A DNA stretch of 64,000 bases, taken from contig NZ_JAHTBL010000002.1 of assembly GCF_020177595.1 (NCBI RefSeq), positions 372,001 through 436,000 of the forward strand. Direction: 5' to 3'. The notes below the pieces were generated by a model. The model had not been told where the DNA came from and did not search any database. It saw only the letters and a program-made list of their open reading frames with translations. Of the stretch, positions 46,826 through 55,630 are shown one piece after another. The DNA is from Cognatishimia sp. MH4019 (GTDB lineage Bacteria; Pseudomonadota; Alphaproteobacteria; Rhodobacterales; Rhodobacteraceae). The translations under genes and the position numbers were made by a program. The stretch's first letter is position 1; every line of letters starts with the position of its first letter.

Positions 46826-47833
46826 ATGACAATTTCAAGCATCGGAGATCTCGCGCAGAGCCTGTCCATGCGGCAGCACAATGCGAACCTGCGCACTGAT
46901 TTTCAGCGCCTGACAAAAGAGATTGCGACGGGCCAACACCACGATCTTACCGAAACCGTTCAAGGTGGCTTTCGCCCTCTCGCTGGTCTGGAGACATCGT
47001 TAACGCGGCTGTCGGGATATGAGCATGCAAGCCGTCAGGCCGTACTTTTGAACGACGGTGTTCAGTCCCTTCTGGAGCAGGTGAATGCACGCAGTAGCGA
47101 GATGGCTCCGCGTCTTCTGTCGAGCGCAAACAGTGGTAATGCAGAGCTTCTCGCAGCCTCCAGCCAAGCCGCCGAGGTTGAGTTTGAAGGCGTCGTCTCA
47201 GCGCTGAACACTCAAGTTGCGGGGCGCACGCTTTTGGCAGGGCAGGCCATCGACACGACCCCACTCGCGCCCGCTCAGGATATCCTGTCAGCCGCAAAGA
47301 TCGCCATGACCGGATTAACCACCGCAAGCGATATCAGCGTCGCCCTAGATACTTGGTTTGACACGGGCGGCTCATTCGAGACCGATCACTACAACGGTTC
47401 CACCATACAGGCGTCGCCTTTAACGGTCGGAGAGGGGATCACAATCGAAGAGCCGTTAACTGCGATTGATGATCAAATAAAAGCGACCCTGAAGGGGTTC
47501 ATTATGGCCGCGATCGTGTCTGAAAACACGAACGCCTTGCCTGCGGCTGAACGTGCCGCTTTGGCTGCGGACGCGGCCGAGACACTGATCGGTGCAAGCA
47601 CCGGGCTGGTCCAGCACCAAGGGCGCGTCGGGGCCAATCAAGGCGTACTTGAGTCGCGCCTGACCGAGATTGGGGCAGAGCGTCACGCCGTTGAAATGGC
47701 CCGCAGCGCGATCACCGCAATTGACCCCTATGAGGCCGCAACCGAGCTGCAAAATGTCGAGAGCAGTCTGGAGCTGCTTTACACCATTACCGCGCGACTC
47801 TCGCGCCTGAACCTATCGGATTTCCTCAGATGA
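46826..47833 (+). CDS. flgL: Flagellar hook-associated protein FlgL
   Basis: Second junction protein, 335 residues. It has flagellin-like terminal helices: SIGDLAQSLSMRQHNANLRTDFQRLTKEIATGQ near 5-37 and a C-terminal LQNVESSLELLYTITARLSRLNLSDFLR. Like many alphaproteobacterial FlgL proteins, its N-terminus is less similar to flagellin than that of enterobacteria. It lies 2 bases after flgK and overlaps flgI by 4 bases. Confidence 0.92.
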   Translation: MTISSIGDLAQSLSMRQHNANLRTDFQRLTKEIATGQHHDLTETVQGGFRPLAGLETSLTRLSGYEHASRQAVLLNDGVQSLLEQVNARSSEMAPRLLSSANSGNAELLAASSQAAEVEFEGVVSALNTQVAGRTLLAGQAIDTTPLAPAQDILSAAKIAMTGLTTASDISVALDTWFDTGGSFETDHYNGSTIQASPLTVGEGITIEEPLTAIDDQIKATLKGFIMAAIVSENTNALPAAERAALAADAAETLIGASTGLVQHQGRVGANQGVLESRLTEIGAERHAVEMARSAITAIDPYEAATELQNVESSLELLYTITARLSRLNLSDFLR

Positions 47834-48930
47834 TGCGTATCTTTCTTGCCGCCATTCTTGTGCTGCTGCCGCTTCTGGCAGAGGCCAGTCCGATCCGTCT
47901 GAAGGATCTGGTGGAGTTCGATGGCGTGCGCGGAAACGACCTTGTCGGTTACGGTTTGGTCGTCGGTTTGAACGGCACGGGCGACGGGCTGCGCAACGCA
48001 CCGTTCACCGAAGAGATCATGTCGAACATCCTCGAACGGCTGGGCGTCAACGTGGCCGGGGAACAGTTTCGCCCCAAGAATGTCGCTGCCGTTTTCGTCA
48101 CTGCCAGCCTACCGCCCTTCGCACGGGCAGGCAGTAAGATCGACATCACTGTATCGGCCATCGGGGATGCCAAAAGTCTACTGGGCGGCACATTGGTGAT
48201 GACACCACTCAACGCGGCGGATGGCCAGATTTATGCGGTTGCACAAGGGACTGTGATTGCTGGCGGTGCCGCTGCAGAAGGCGAGGCCGCGCAGGTTGTG
48301 CAGGGTGTGCCGACCGCAGGTGTCGTGCCGGATGGCGCACGTGTGGAACGCGAAATTGCATTCGATTTTGGTGCACTCCGGTCGATCCGGCTGGCATTGC
48401 GGACACCGGATTTCACCACAGCGTCACGCATTGAACGCGCGATCAATTCGGAGTTTGGACGGCGTGTGGCGGTAATGTCTGACGCCGGCACCGTTGAGTT
48501 GGATATAGACGCGACGCGCATGTCCTCCCCGGCGCACGCGTTGGGGCGGGTTGAGAATATCCTGGTCGAGCCGGAACGGCGCGCGCGCGTGGTGGTCGAT
48601 CAACGCTCTGGCACGATTGTGATGGGCGAGGATGTGCGTATTTCACGCGTGGCCGTTTCGCAGGGGAACCTGACCCTGCGGATTGAGGAAGCCCCAATTG
48701 CGGTGCAGCCAAACCCCTTTGCGGAAGGTGAGACGGTGATTGTGCCGCGCACCCGCGCAGGGATCGAAGACGAACCCGGAATTGGCTTGGCCGAAGTGCG
48801 GGGCGGTACGTCGCTGTCCGAGGTGATCGCCGGGCTCAATGCGCTGGGCGTCGCACCGCGTGACATGATTGATATCTTGAAAAGCATCAAAGCTGCAGGT
48901 GCGCTTCATGCGGATTTTGTGGTGCGCTGA
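47830..48930 (+). CDS. flgI: Flagellar P-ring protein FlgI
   Basis: Periplasmic ring protein, 366 residues with a signal peptide MMRIFLAAILVLLPLLAEA and the conserved start IRLKDLVEFDGVRGNDLVGYGLVVGLNGTGDG (positions about 22-53). The end, LNALGVAPRDMIDILKSIKAAGALHADFVVR, is the hallmark FlgI C-terminus. It is the last gene of the flagellar cluster; its stop directly abuts the stop of the convergent imuC gene. Confidence 0.97.
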   Translation: MMRIFLAAILVLLPLLAEASPIRLKDLVEFDGVRGNDLVGYGLVVGLNGTGDGLRNAPFTEEIMSNILERLGVNVAGEQFRPKNVAAVFVTASLPPFARAGSKIDITVSAIGDAKSLLGGTLVMTPLNAADGQIYAVAQGTVIAGGAAAEGEAAQVVQGVPTAGVVPDGARVEREIAFDFGALRSIRLALRTPDFTTASRIERAINSEFGRRVAVMSDAGTVELDIDATRMSSPAHALGRVENILVEPERRARVVVDQRSGTIVMGEDVRISRVAVSQGNLTLRIEEAPIAVQPNPFAEGETVIVPRTRAGIEDEPGIGLAEVRGGTSLSEVIAGLNALGVAPRDMIDILKSIKAAGALHADFVVR

Positions 48931-51900
48931 TTAGTGAAAGTCGCGTGATTTCGGGATGATACGGACGTTGCGCGGATGGCGCGAATGCGTGTCCGGGACC
49001 GGGCGCAAGACCTCGTCTGCACGCGATAACTGAATTGGCACCGGCTCGTTGGAAAGCCGGTCCAGCGCATCGCTTCGATCATGAAGCTGTTGAACGACAA
49101 CGTGGATCACATCCCGGTCACGTTGCACATATCCGCGCACGTCGATCAGACGGCTTTGCATGACGGCCTTGCGGAACTGCTGCATGATCTTGGGCCAGAC
49201 GACCAGATTTGCGACGCCGGTTTCGTCCTCGATCGTGATAAAGCATACACCTTTCGCACTGCCCGGTTTTTGCCGGATCAGCACCACACCCGCCATCGCG
49301 ATACGCTGGCCATTGCGCATCTGCGCCAGTTGCGCAGCAGAGGCGTAGCCTTGCCGGTGCATGCTTTTGCGCAAGAAGGACAGCGGATGCGCTTTGAGCG
49401 ACAAGCGCAGGGTTTGGTAATCGGCCACCACATGCTCGCAGGACGGCATTTCCGGCAAACTCACTGCATGGTCTTCCCCTTCATCTGGCGCGTTCTTCTC
49501 GATGAAAAGCGGCAGGTCCGGTGCGTCTTTCAGTGCGCGCGCATCCCATAGGGCGGCGCGGCGATCCAACATCATCGACCGGAAGGCATCCGCCGCCGCA
49601 AGTCGATGCATCGCAGTTGCGTCCAAACCGGCCCGCTTCTTGAGATCTTCGAGGCTCGTGTAAGGCTCGGCCCGATGTGCCTCGATCCGTTGAGCCATCT
49701 CTTCGCGGAACCCGTCGATCTGGCGAAGACCAAGGCGGACGGCGAATGTGCCAGGACCTGTCGGTTCCAGCGTCGTGTCCCAATGGCTGAAATTTACGTC
49801 GGGGGCGCGCACCTCGACACCATGTTCGCGAGCATCGCGGACAATCTGTGCGGGGGCGTAAAACCCCATGGGCTGCGAATTGAGCAGCGCCGCACAAAAG
49901 ACATCCGGATAATCGTGCTTGATCCAGCTTGAGATATAGACCAGCAGAGCAAAACTGGCCGCATGGCTTTCGGGAAACCCGTATTCGCCGAACCCTTCGA
50001 TCTGGCTGAAACAACGCGCGGCAAACTCGGCATCATAGCCGCGTGCGATCATGCGGCTGACCATCATTTCCTTATGTGCCGTCACCATGCCGCGGGACCG
50101 AAACGTCGCCATCGCCTTGCGCAGCTGGTTCGCCTCAACCGACGAAAACCGCGCGGCAACCATGGCGATCTTCATCGCCTGTTCCTGAAAGATTGGCACA
50201 CCAAGGGTGCGCTCAAGAATTCTTTCTAGCTCATCGGGCGGGCCATGCTCCGCCCCCGGAGAGGGATACGTCGCCTTCTCCAGACCCTGCCGACGCTTCA
50301 AATAAGGATGCACCATGTTGCCCTGAATGGGTCCGGGTCGCACGATGGCAACCTGAATGACAAGGTCGTAGAACTTTTCAGGCCTTAATCGTGGCAGCAT
50401 GTTCATTTGCGCCCGGCTCTCGACCTGAAAGACGCCCAGACTGTCGCCTTTCTGGAGCATCTCATAGACAGAAGGCTGCTCGGGCGGGACGGTGGCCAAG
50501 TCGTACTTTTTGCCATGATGCGCCTCGATCAGGTCGAAGGCTTTGTGGATGCAAGTCAGCATGCCCAGCGCCAGCACATCGACCTTGAGGATCCGCAACT
50601 CGTCAATATCGTCCTTGTCCCATTCGATGAAACTGCGATCGGGCATGGCGCCATTGCCAATGGGAACCGTCTGGTTCAATGGCGTTTCCGTCAGGATGAA
50701 GCCGCCCACATGCTGGCCCAGATGACGCGGCATTCCGATCAGTTGATCCGCCAGTTTAATCGCCCGCGCGAGAAGCGGATCGTTCAGATCGAGACCGGCC
50801 TCTTCGGCCTCCGACACACCAATCTCGCGCCCCCAACTGCCCCAGATCGTCTTGGCCAAAGCCGTAGTCACATCCTGGCTGAGGCCCATGACCTTGCCAA
50901 CCTCGCGGATCGCCATGCGGGGGCGGTAATGGATCACGGTCGCGCACAGCCCGGCGCGGCTGCGACCGTATTTCTCATAGATATGCTGGATCACTTCTTC
51001 GCGCCGTTCATGTTCAAAATCGACGTCGATATCGGGGGGTTCCTTGCGCTCTTCCGAGATGAAGCGCTCGAACAGCAGATCGTTCTTGGCGGGATCAACG
51101 GCGGTGATGCCCAGCACGTAACAGACCGCCGAATTGGCGGCTGATCCACGACCCTGACACAGGATCGGCGGTTCCGCTGTCTCGCGCGCGAACTGAATGA
51201 TGTCGTGGATCGTCAGGAAATACTGTGGGATATCGAGCTTTCTAATCAGCGCCAGTTCCTTGAGTATACTTGCGTGGGTCTTGTCCGGAATACCTTCCGG
51301 ATAGCGCGTTTCAGCGCCCGCCCATGTCAGTTCCTCCAGATATTCTTGCGGGGTTTTGCCTTGGGGCACGACCTCTTTGGGATACTCGTAGGACAGCTCT
51401 GTCAGATTGAACGTGCAGGCATCGGCGACGTCGCGCGTGGCACGGATCGCATGGGGCCATTCCGCAAAAAGCGCGATCATTTCATCGGGGGATTTCAGAT
51501 GCCGTTCCGCGTTCGCGTATAGCAGAAAGCCAGCCTTCGCGATGGTTGTCTTTTCGCGAATACAGGTCATCACATCCTGCAAGGGCCGCCGTTCGGGTGC
51601 GTGGTAATGCACATCATTTGTCGCAAGGATCGACATGCGGTTCTCGCGGGCGAGCTTGTCCAGAAAGTTGATCCGGGCGCGATCATCGCCGCGATAGAGG
51701 TAGCTGGCCGCGATATACTGCAAACCCGGAAGCGCTTTCTTGAGACGCCGCAGACCTGACGCAAACTGCCTGTGATCAGCTTGGGGAAGTGCAATCAGAA
51801 TGACGCCTTCGCTGTGATCCGAAAGATCCCGCAGTGAGATATCGCAAGCCCCTTTGGCCTGCCATTGGCCGTCTTGGTCATGCATTTTGCCTTTGGTCAG

Positions 51901-52242
51901 AAGCTGGCACAGCCGTCCATAGGCGGCCCGATCACGCGGATAGGCGAGGAACTCTTCCCCTGTGATCAGGCGCAGACGGCACCCGATTACGGGGCGGATA
52001 TGTGCTTTGCGGGCTTCCGCGTGAAGCCGCACGATCCCGGCCATCGTGTTCAGATCAGCAATGCCCAGCGCATCATAGCCGTGATCCCACGCAGTGACGG
52101 TCAGATCGACCGCATCGGAGGCGCCGTAGAGAAACGAAAAGCAGCTGGTCACGCCCAGCTCGACAAAGGGCTTGCGCGCATTTGGGGTAAAGCCACCCTC
52201 GGCCAAGGTGCGCTTGGGGTGTTGGTGATCGTTCTGGGGCAT
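48931..52242 (-). CDS. imuC: Error-prone DNA polymerase ImuC (DnaE2)
   Basis: SOS-induced C-family polymerase for translesion synthesis, 1103 residues. The start ATG 52242 shares one base with the imuB stop (TGATG); the frame also opens at 52269. The N-terminal PHP domain is at about 27-230 (FVELGVTSCFSFLYGASDAVD). The polymerase core contains the catalytic acidic pair in RKEPPDIDVDFEHERREEVI. The end of the protein contains an OB fold (IAMAGVVLIRQKPGSAKGVCFITIEDETG). It follows imuA and imuB in the conserved order. Confidence 0.95.
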   Translation of the reverse strand: MPQNDHQHPKRTLAEGGFTPNARKPFVELGVTSCFSFLYGASDAVDLTVTAWDHGYDALGIADLNTMAGIVRLHAEARKAHIRPVIGCRLRLITGEEFLAYPRDRAAYGRLCQLLTKGKMHDQDGQWQAKGACDISLRDLSDHSEGVILIALPQADHRQFASGLRRLKKALPGLQYIAASYLYRGDDRARINFLDKLARENRMSILATNDVHYHAPERRPLQDVMTCIREKTTIAKAGFLLYANAERHLKSPDEMIALFAEWPHAIRATRDVADACTFNLTELSYEYPKEVVPQGKTPQEYLEELTWAGAETRYPEGIPDKTHASILKELALIRKLDIPQYFLTIHDIIQFARETAEPPILCQGRGSAANSAVCYVLGITAVDPAKNDLLFERFISEERKEPPDIDVDFEHERREEVIQHIYEKYGRSRAGLCATVIHYRPRMAIREVGKVMGLSQDVTTALAKTIWGSWGREIGVSEAEEAGLDLNDPLLARAIKLADQLIGMPRHLGQHVGGFILTETPLNQTVPIGNGAMPDRSFIEWDKDDIDELRILKVDVLALGMLTCIHKAFDLIEAHHGKKYDLATVPPEQPSVYEMLQKGDSLGVFQVESRAQMNMLPRLRPEKFYDLVIQVAIVRPGPIQGNMVHPYLKRRQGLEKATYPSPGAEHGPPDELERILERTLGVPIFQEQAMKIAMVAARFSSVEANQLRKAMATFRSRGMVTAHKEMMVSRMIARGYDAEFAARCFSQIEGFGEYGFPESHAASFALLVYISSWIKHDYPDVFCAALLNSQPMGFYAPAQIVRDAREHGVEVRAPDVNFSHWDTTLEPTGPGTFAVRLGLRQIDGFREEMAQRIEAHRAEPYTSLEDLKKRAGLDATAMHRLAAADAFRSMMLDRRAALWDARALKDAPDLPLFIEKNAPDEGEDHAVSLPEMPSCEHVVADYQTLRLSLKAHPLSFLRKSMHRQGYASAAQLAQMRNGQRIAMAGVVLIRQKPGSAKGVCFITIEDETGVANLVVWPKIMQQFRKAVMQSRLIDVRGYVQRDRDVIHVVVQQLHDRSDALDRLSNEPVPIQLSRADEVLRPVPDTHSRHPRNVRIIPKSRDFH

Positions 52243-53774
52243 CAGGCAAACATCCCGTGGACAAACCAACGCGGGTCACCGCCGCGCCCATCGCCGTGAA
52301 GCCCTTGGCGGTACAGCCAGAAACGGCGGCCTGCGTGATCCTCGACCTTGAAGTAATCGCGCAGACGGGTGCCGGGCATGTCGTGCCACCACTCGGGTGC
52401 GATGCGTTCGGGGCCGGCATAGCGCGTGACCTTGTGGGTTTGCCGCCGCCAGATGAACTGAACCGGCGGGCCTTTCGGCACTGCGTAAAGCACACGCACT
52501 TCTTCAGGATGGCTCAGCAAACGGATCGGGCGTTCTGCTGCCACAGCCTCAGTCGTATCGCCCGCTCCATGCAGGGCAGCGACCCAGTTTTGCGCCCGCT
52601 CCGGCACATGGCTTTCGCGCAGTGCAGGTTTGCTAACCGAACGCACCCCGAAGCGTGCGGTCAGGCGGTCGATCAGCCGCGACAGATCAACCGTCTCATC
52701 GGCGCGCCCCTCCAGATGCGCTTGCACAACCTGCATCTGTTCGGTTTGCCCGGCATCCAGTGTGATCAGATCAAACCCGTAGCCCGGATTGATCGCATCC
52801 AGCTTGTCGCGGAAGAGATAGAGCAGATGATCCGGGTCGCGACTATGCACCGACATTGCCACGTCGATGCGATGCGTATCGCCATCTGTGTGATAAACGG
52901 TCAGCAGAAGACGGCGACAACCATAGCCCTGCGCCTCCATCTGGTCACAGAGCTCACGGCAAAGATCCGGCATGAACGGCGTCGGGTCCATGATCGGTTC
53001 AGGCAAGCGGGCATGGGCGCGAAACGACGGGGCGGCATCGGGGCTTGAGACAGGCTCTGCCGTGCGGCCCATCGCTTGATCCAGACGGATCACCGGGTTC
53101 TCGTTCAGTTTGGCTTTGACGAAGCGGCGGGTCAGCGACAGGCGCGGCACATCGGCCAGCGCGCCAATGGTTTTCAGGCCCAGACGGCGCAGCAATGTCA
53201 CGGTACCATTATTCAGCCGCAGCGCCTCTGCCGGAAGGGGTGAGAGTTTTTGCGCGATCTCGCCCTCAGGGCAAATGCTGCGCACGGTGCCATAACGCGC
53301 CAAGGCCCAAGCCGCGCCCCATGTGGGAGCGAGCGCGATTTGCGCGGTCAGGCCAAGTCCCGAAAACGCCGCTTCCATATCAGCCAGCATCGCGACCTCG
53401 CCACCCCACAGGTGATCTGACCCGGTCGTGTCCAGCACCAAGCCGTCCGGGCCGTCCTGCACTGACCACGGGCACCAGCGACGCACCCAGAACATCAACT
53501 GTTCCATCGCGTGGCGATCCCCGACAATGTCGGCATATTCAACGCGCAGATCAGGCAGCAGCGCTTTCATGTCTGTCACACGCGCGCCGCGTTGCACTCC
53601 GGCCAGCCGTGCGGCGCGGTTGGTGTCGTGGATCACCGGGCCATGCTGGCCCTCGGCCACCATCGCGGCAGGCAGATCATCGGGTGGCGCGGCGCCGGTC
53701 TGCTCCATCACGCGTTTCCACCGCTCCATCGACAGGTGCGGCAGAAAAATCGAGACGACCCGTCGCCCGGTCAT
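52242..53774 (-). CDS. imuB: Y-family polymerase-like protein ImuB
   Basis: Catalytically inactive Y-family homologue that links ImuA, ImuC and the beta clamp in the mutasome; 510 residues. It starts MTGRRVVSIFLPHLSMERW (ATG 53774; the frame opens at 53858). The fold is recognisable in the fingers and palm region: ARVTDMKALLPDLRVEYAD, GLVLDTTGSDHLWGGE and IALAPTWGAAWALARYG. The DinB acidic catalytic residues are replaced, as expected. A clamp-binding motif is not obvious by eye. The gene overlaps imuA by 98 bases, unusually long for this operon. Confidence 0.92.
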   Translation of the reverse strand: MTGRRVVSIFLPHLSMERWKRVMEQTGAAPPDDLPAAMVAEGQHGPVIHDTNRAARLAGVQRGARVTDMKALLPDLRVEYADIVGDRHAMEQLMFWVRRWCPWSVQDGPDGLVLDTTGSDHLWGGEVAMLADMEAAFSGLGLTAQIALAPTWGAAWALARYGTVRSICPEGEIAQKLSPLPAEALRLNNGTVTLLRRLGLKTIGALADVPRLSLTRRFVKAKLNENPVIRLDQAMGRTAEPVSSPDAAPSFRAHARLPEPIMDPTPFMPDLCRELCDQMEAQGYGCRRLLLTVYHTDGDTHRIDVAMSVHSRDPDHLLYLFRDKLDAINPGYGFDLITLDAGQTEQMQVVQAHLEGRADETVDLSRLIDRLTARFGVRSVSKPALRESHVPERAQNWVAALHGAGDTTEAVAAERPIRLLSHPEEVRVLYAVPKGPPVQFIWRRQTHKVTRYAGPERIAPEWWHDMPGTRLRDYFKVEDHAGRRFWLYRQGLHGDGRGGDPRWFVHGMFA

Positions 53775-54363
53775 AGCGCACAGCCCAGATGCCGGGTTGT
53801 GCTGCGCGCGAGCGGAACAGTTCGACCTGCCAGCGCGAATCGCCGGGGGATTGGGCATCGTGCGGATGCGCGGCGGATGGCAGCGATGCGATGCGCCAGC
53901 GATTGCGCGCTGCGCTCAAGTTTGGATGCGCCGCGCGCCGGATCAGCCAGCAGGGCACGCCATTGGCCTCGGCCCGAAGGGCGAGCCGTTTGGTTGCCGT
54001 GAAATCCAGCGTGGGCGGATCGCCCCATATCTCGCCGATCACGGCGCTGACCGATTGGCAGCGCAGCGCGTCCTCCATCGCGACCAGCACGTCGGAGGGG
54101 CGACTGACCGCAACCCGCATGACCGGCTGCGTAGGGCCAATGCCGGGCATATAAGGCTGACCGGCCTCCTTGGCGGAAAGCCGATCTTGCGCCCACAGCA
54201 CGGTGCCTGCCTCGCGCGGCAGATGCGCCAGCACGAATCCCACAGCCGCCGCGTCCGCAGCGGTCTGGGCAAACACGTCTGACAGCACTTTCTGCGCACC
54301 AATACTGCGCAACGACAGCCGGGTTTGGCTGGACAGTCGTTTGGAGGGCGCAAGATAAGACAT
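53677..54363 (-). CDS. imuA: ImuA, RecA-like mutasome protein
   Basis: 228 residues, RecA-fold-related helper of SOS mutagenesis. It begins MSYLAPSKRLSSQTRL; the ImuA pattern is seen in AAAVGFVLAHLPREAGTVLWAQDR, EDALRCQSVSAVIGEIWGDPPTLDFTATKRLALRAEANGVPCWLIR (about 97-140) and the C-terminal WQVELFRSRAAQPGIWAVRYD. It lacks a Walker A motif. Its promoter carries a perfect alphaproteobacterial SOS box 25 bases before the start codon. The last 98 bases overlap the start of imuB. Confidence 0.9.
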   Translation of the reverse strand: MSYLAPSKRLSSQTRLSLRSIGAQKVLSDVFAQTAADAAAVGFVLAHLPREAGTVLWAQDRLSAKEAGQPYMPGIGPTQPVMRVAVSRPSDVLVAMEDALRCQSVSAVIGEIWGDPPTLDFTATKRLALRAEANGVPCWLIRRAAHPNLSAARNRWRIASLPSAAHPHDAQSPGDSRWQVELFRSRAAQPGIWAVRYDRATGRLDFSAAPVDGAVETRDGADRRRATR

Positions 54364-54388
54364 TCAAAGGGCAGCGAATCCGTTAATT

Positions 54389-54403
54389 GTTCTCTTTTTG
54401 TTC
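54389..54403 (-). promoter_or_regulatory. LexA (SOS) box of imuA-imuB-imuC
   Basis: GTTC-TCTTTTT-GTTC, a perfect match to the alphaproteobacterial LexA consensus GTTC-N7-GTTC, 25 bases upstream of the imuA start codon. A third GTTC (54410-54413) follows with 6-base spacing, making a partial second box. This supports LexA control of the mutasome genes; binding was not tested. Confidence 0.88.
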
Positions 54404-54526
54404 TAGCTTGTTCCCGGAACACGGTCAAATAGGGTTAACCACTTTGTGACACCCAAACCGGGACGCAAAGCCCTTTGATGATCTGCGGAACGTGCTATGT
54501 CATTGACGCAGAACCGGAGTTTTCCC

Positions 54527-55630
54527 ATGCGTCTGATATCTTGCCTCGCTGCCCTCGCCCTCGCTTTGCCCAGCGTGATGGCCCATGCACAAGGGCGTGC
54601 TGCAGCCGTTGGCGTGCAGACCGTCGAAGAGCGGATGCTGGCCGAAACCGTGCCCGTCTTTGCCGAAGTAATCACCGCGCGCGATGGCTCTGTCGCCAGC
54701 CGGGTTGCTGGCACAGTTGAAACTGTGAATGTCCTTGCAGGCGCGCGCGTTGAAACAGGTGATGTGCTGGTCGAGCTGGACCGCGAATTGCTTGAGATCA
54801 TCGTCGCGCAATCCGAAGCGCAGATGACCGAAGCCGAGGCGGGCATTGCTACAGCACGGGTGCGGTTGGATCGGGCAAGCACGACCTTTGCCCGGATCGA
54901 AGCACTGCGCGGCTCAAGCTCGTTCAGTCAGGGACGTTTTGATGATGCGCAATCTGATGTGCTGGAAGCTCAATCCCAGCTGACCGAAGCACAGGCCCGC
55001 GAAAAAAGCACGGAAGCACAACTGGCCGAGGCCCGTTATCAGCTGGAGCGCAGCACGATCATCGCGCCTTTCCCCGGTATTGTGATCGAGGTCAACACGA
55101 TCCCCGGTGCATTCATTGCCGCTGGCACGCCGGTTGTCCGGTTGTTGGATATCGACGCATTTGAAGTGCAGGCCAGCGTGCCCGCCCGTTACTTAGGTGC
55201 GTTGCAACCAGGTCAGGAATTGCAGGCAACCACCGAAAACGCACAAGATCTGACGCTTGAGCTGCGTGCGATCCTGCCGCTTGAAGATGTTTCTACCCGC
55301 ACCCGCGCCGTGCGGATGTCAGCACCCGGTTTGGGGGCGCTCAGCAATGTCGCCGTGGGGCAGTCCATCACCGTTCAAATTCCGGTTGGTGAAGCGCGCT
55401 CCATACTGTCGGTGCCAAAGGATGCTTTGGTTCAGGCGCAAGGCGGCTGGACCGTTTTTGTGGCAGACGAAGGCAAGGCGCAACCCCGCAGTGTGCAAAT
55501 TGGCCTGCCGATGGGCGATCGATATGAGGTGGTTAATGGTCTGACCGAAGGCGATATCGTCGTGGTGCGTGGCAATGAACGGTTGCGACCCGGACAGGAC
55601 ATCGCCCCCAATCCAATCGAGTCAAACTGA
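54527..55630 (+). CDS. RND efflux membrane-fusion (periplasmic adaptor) protein
   Basis: 367 residues from ATG 54527, which follows GGAG and begins with a signal peptide MRLISCLAALALALPSVMAH; the frame opens at 54497. The adaptor layout is clear: first beta-barrel and lipoyl half (VASRVAGTVETVNVLAGARVETGDVLVELD), a helical hairpin (about 90-170, rich in Ala, Glu, Gln), then the second lipoyl half RSTIIAPFPGIVIEVNTIPGAFIAAGTPVVRL and the beta barrel. It links the RND pump to an outer-membrane channel, for which no gene is present here. Its stop shares one base with the pump start. Confidence 0.93.
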   Translation: MRLISCLAALALALPSVMAHAQGRAAAVGVQTVEERMLAETVPVFAEVITARDGSVASRVAGTVETVNVLAGARVETGDVLVELDRELLEIIVAQSEAQMTEAEAGIATARVRLDRASTTFARIEALRGSSSFSQGRFDDAQSDVLEAQSQLTEAQAREKSTEAQLAEARYQLERSTIIAPFPGIVIEVNTIPGAFIAAGTPVVRLLDIDAFEVQASVPARYLGALQPGQELQATTENAQDLTLELRAILPLEDVSTRTRAVRMSAPGLGALSNVAVGQSITVQIPVGEARSILSVPKDALVQAQGGWTVFVADEGKAQPRSVQIGLPMGDRYEVVNGLTEGDIVVVRGNERLRPGQDIAPNPIESN

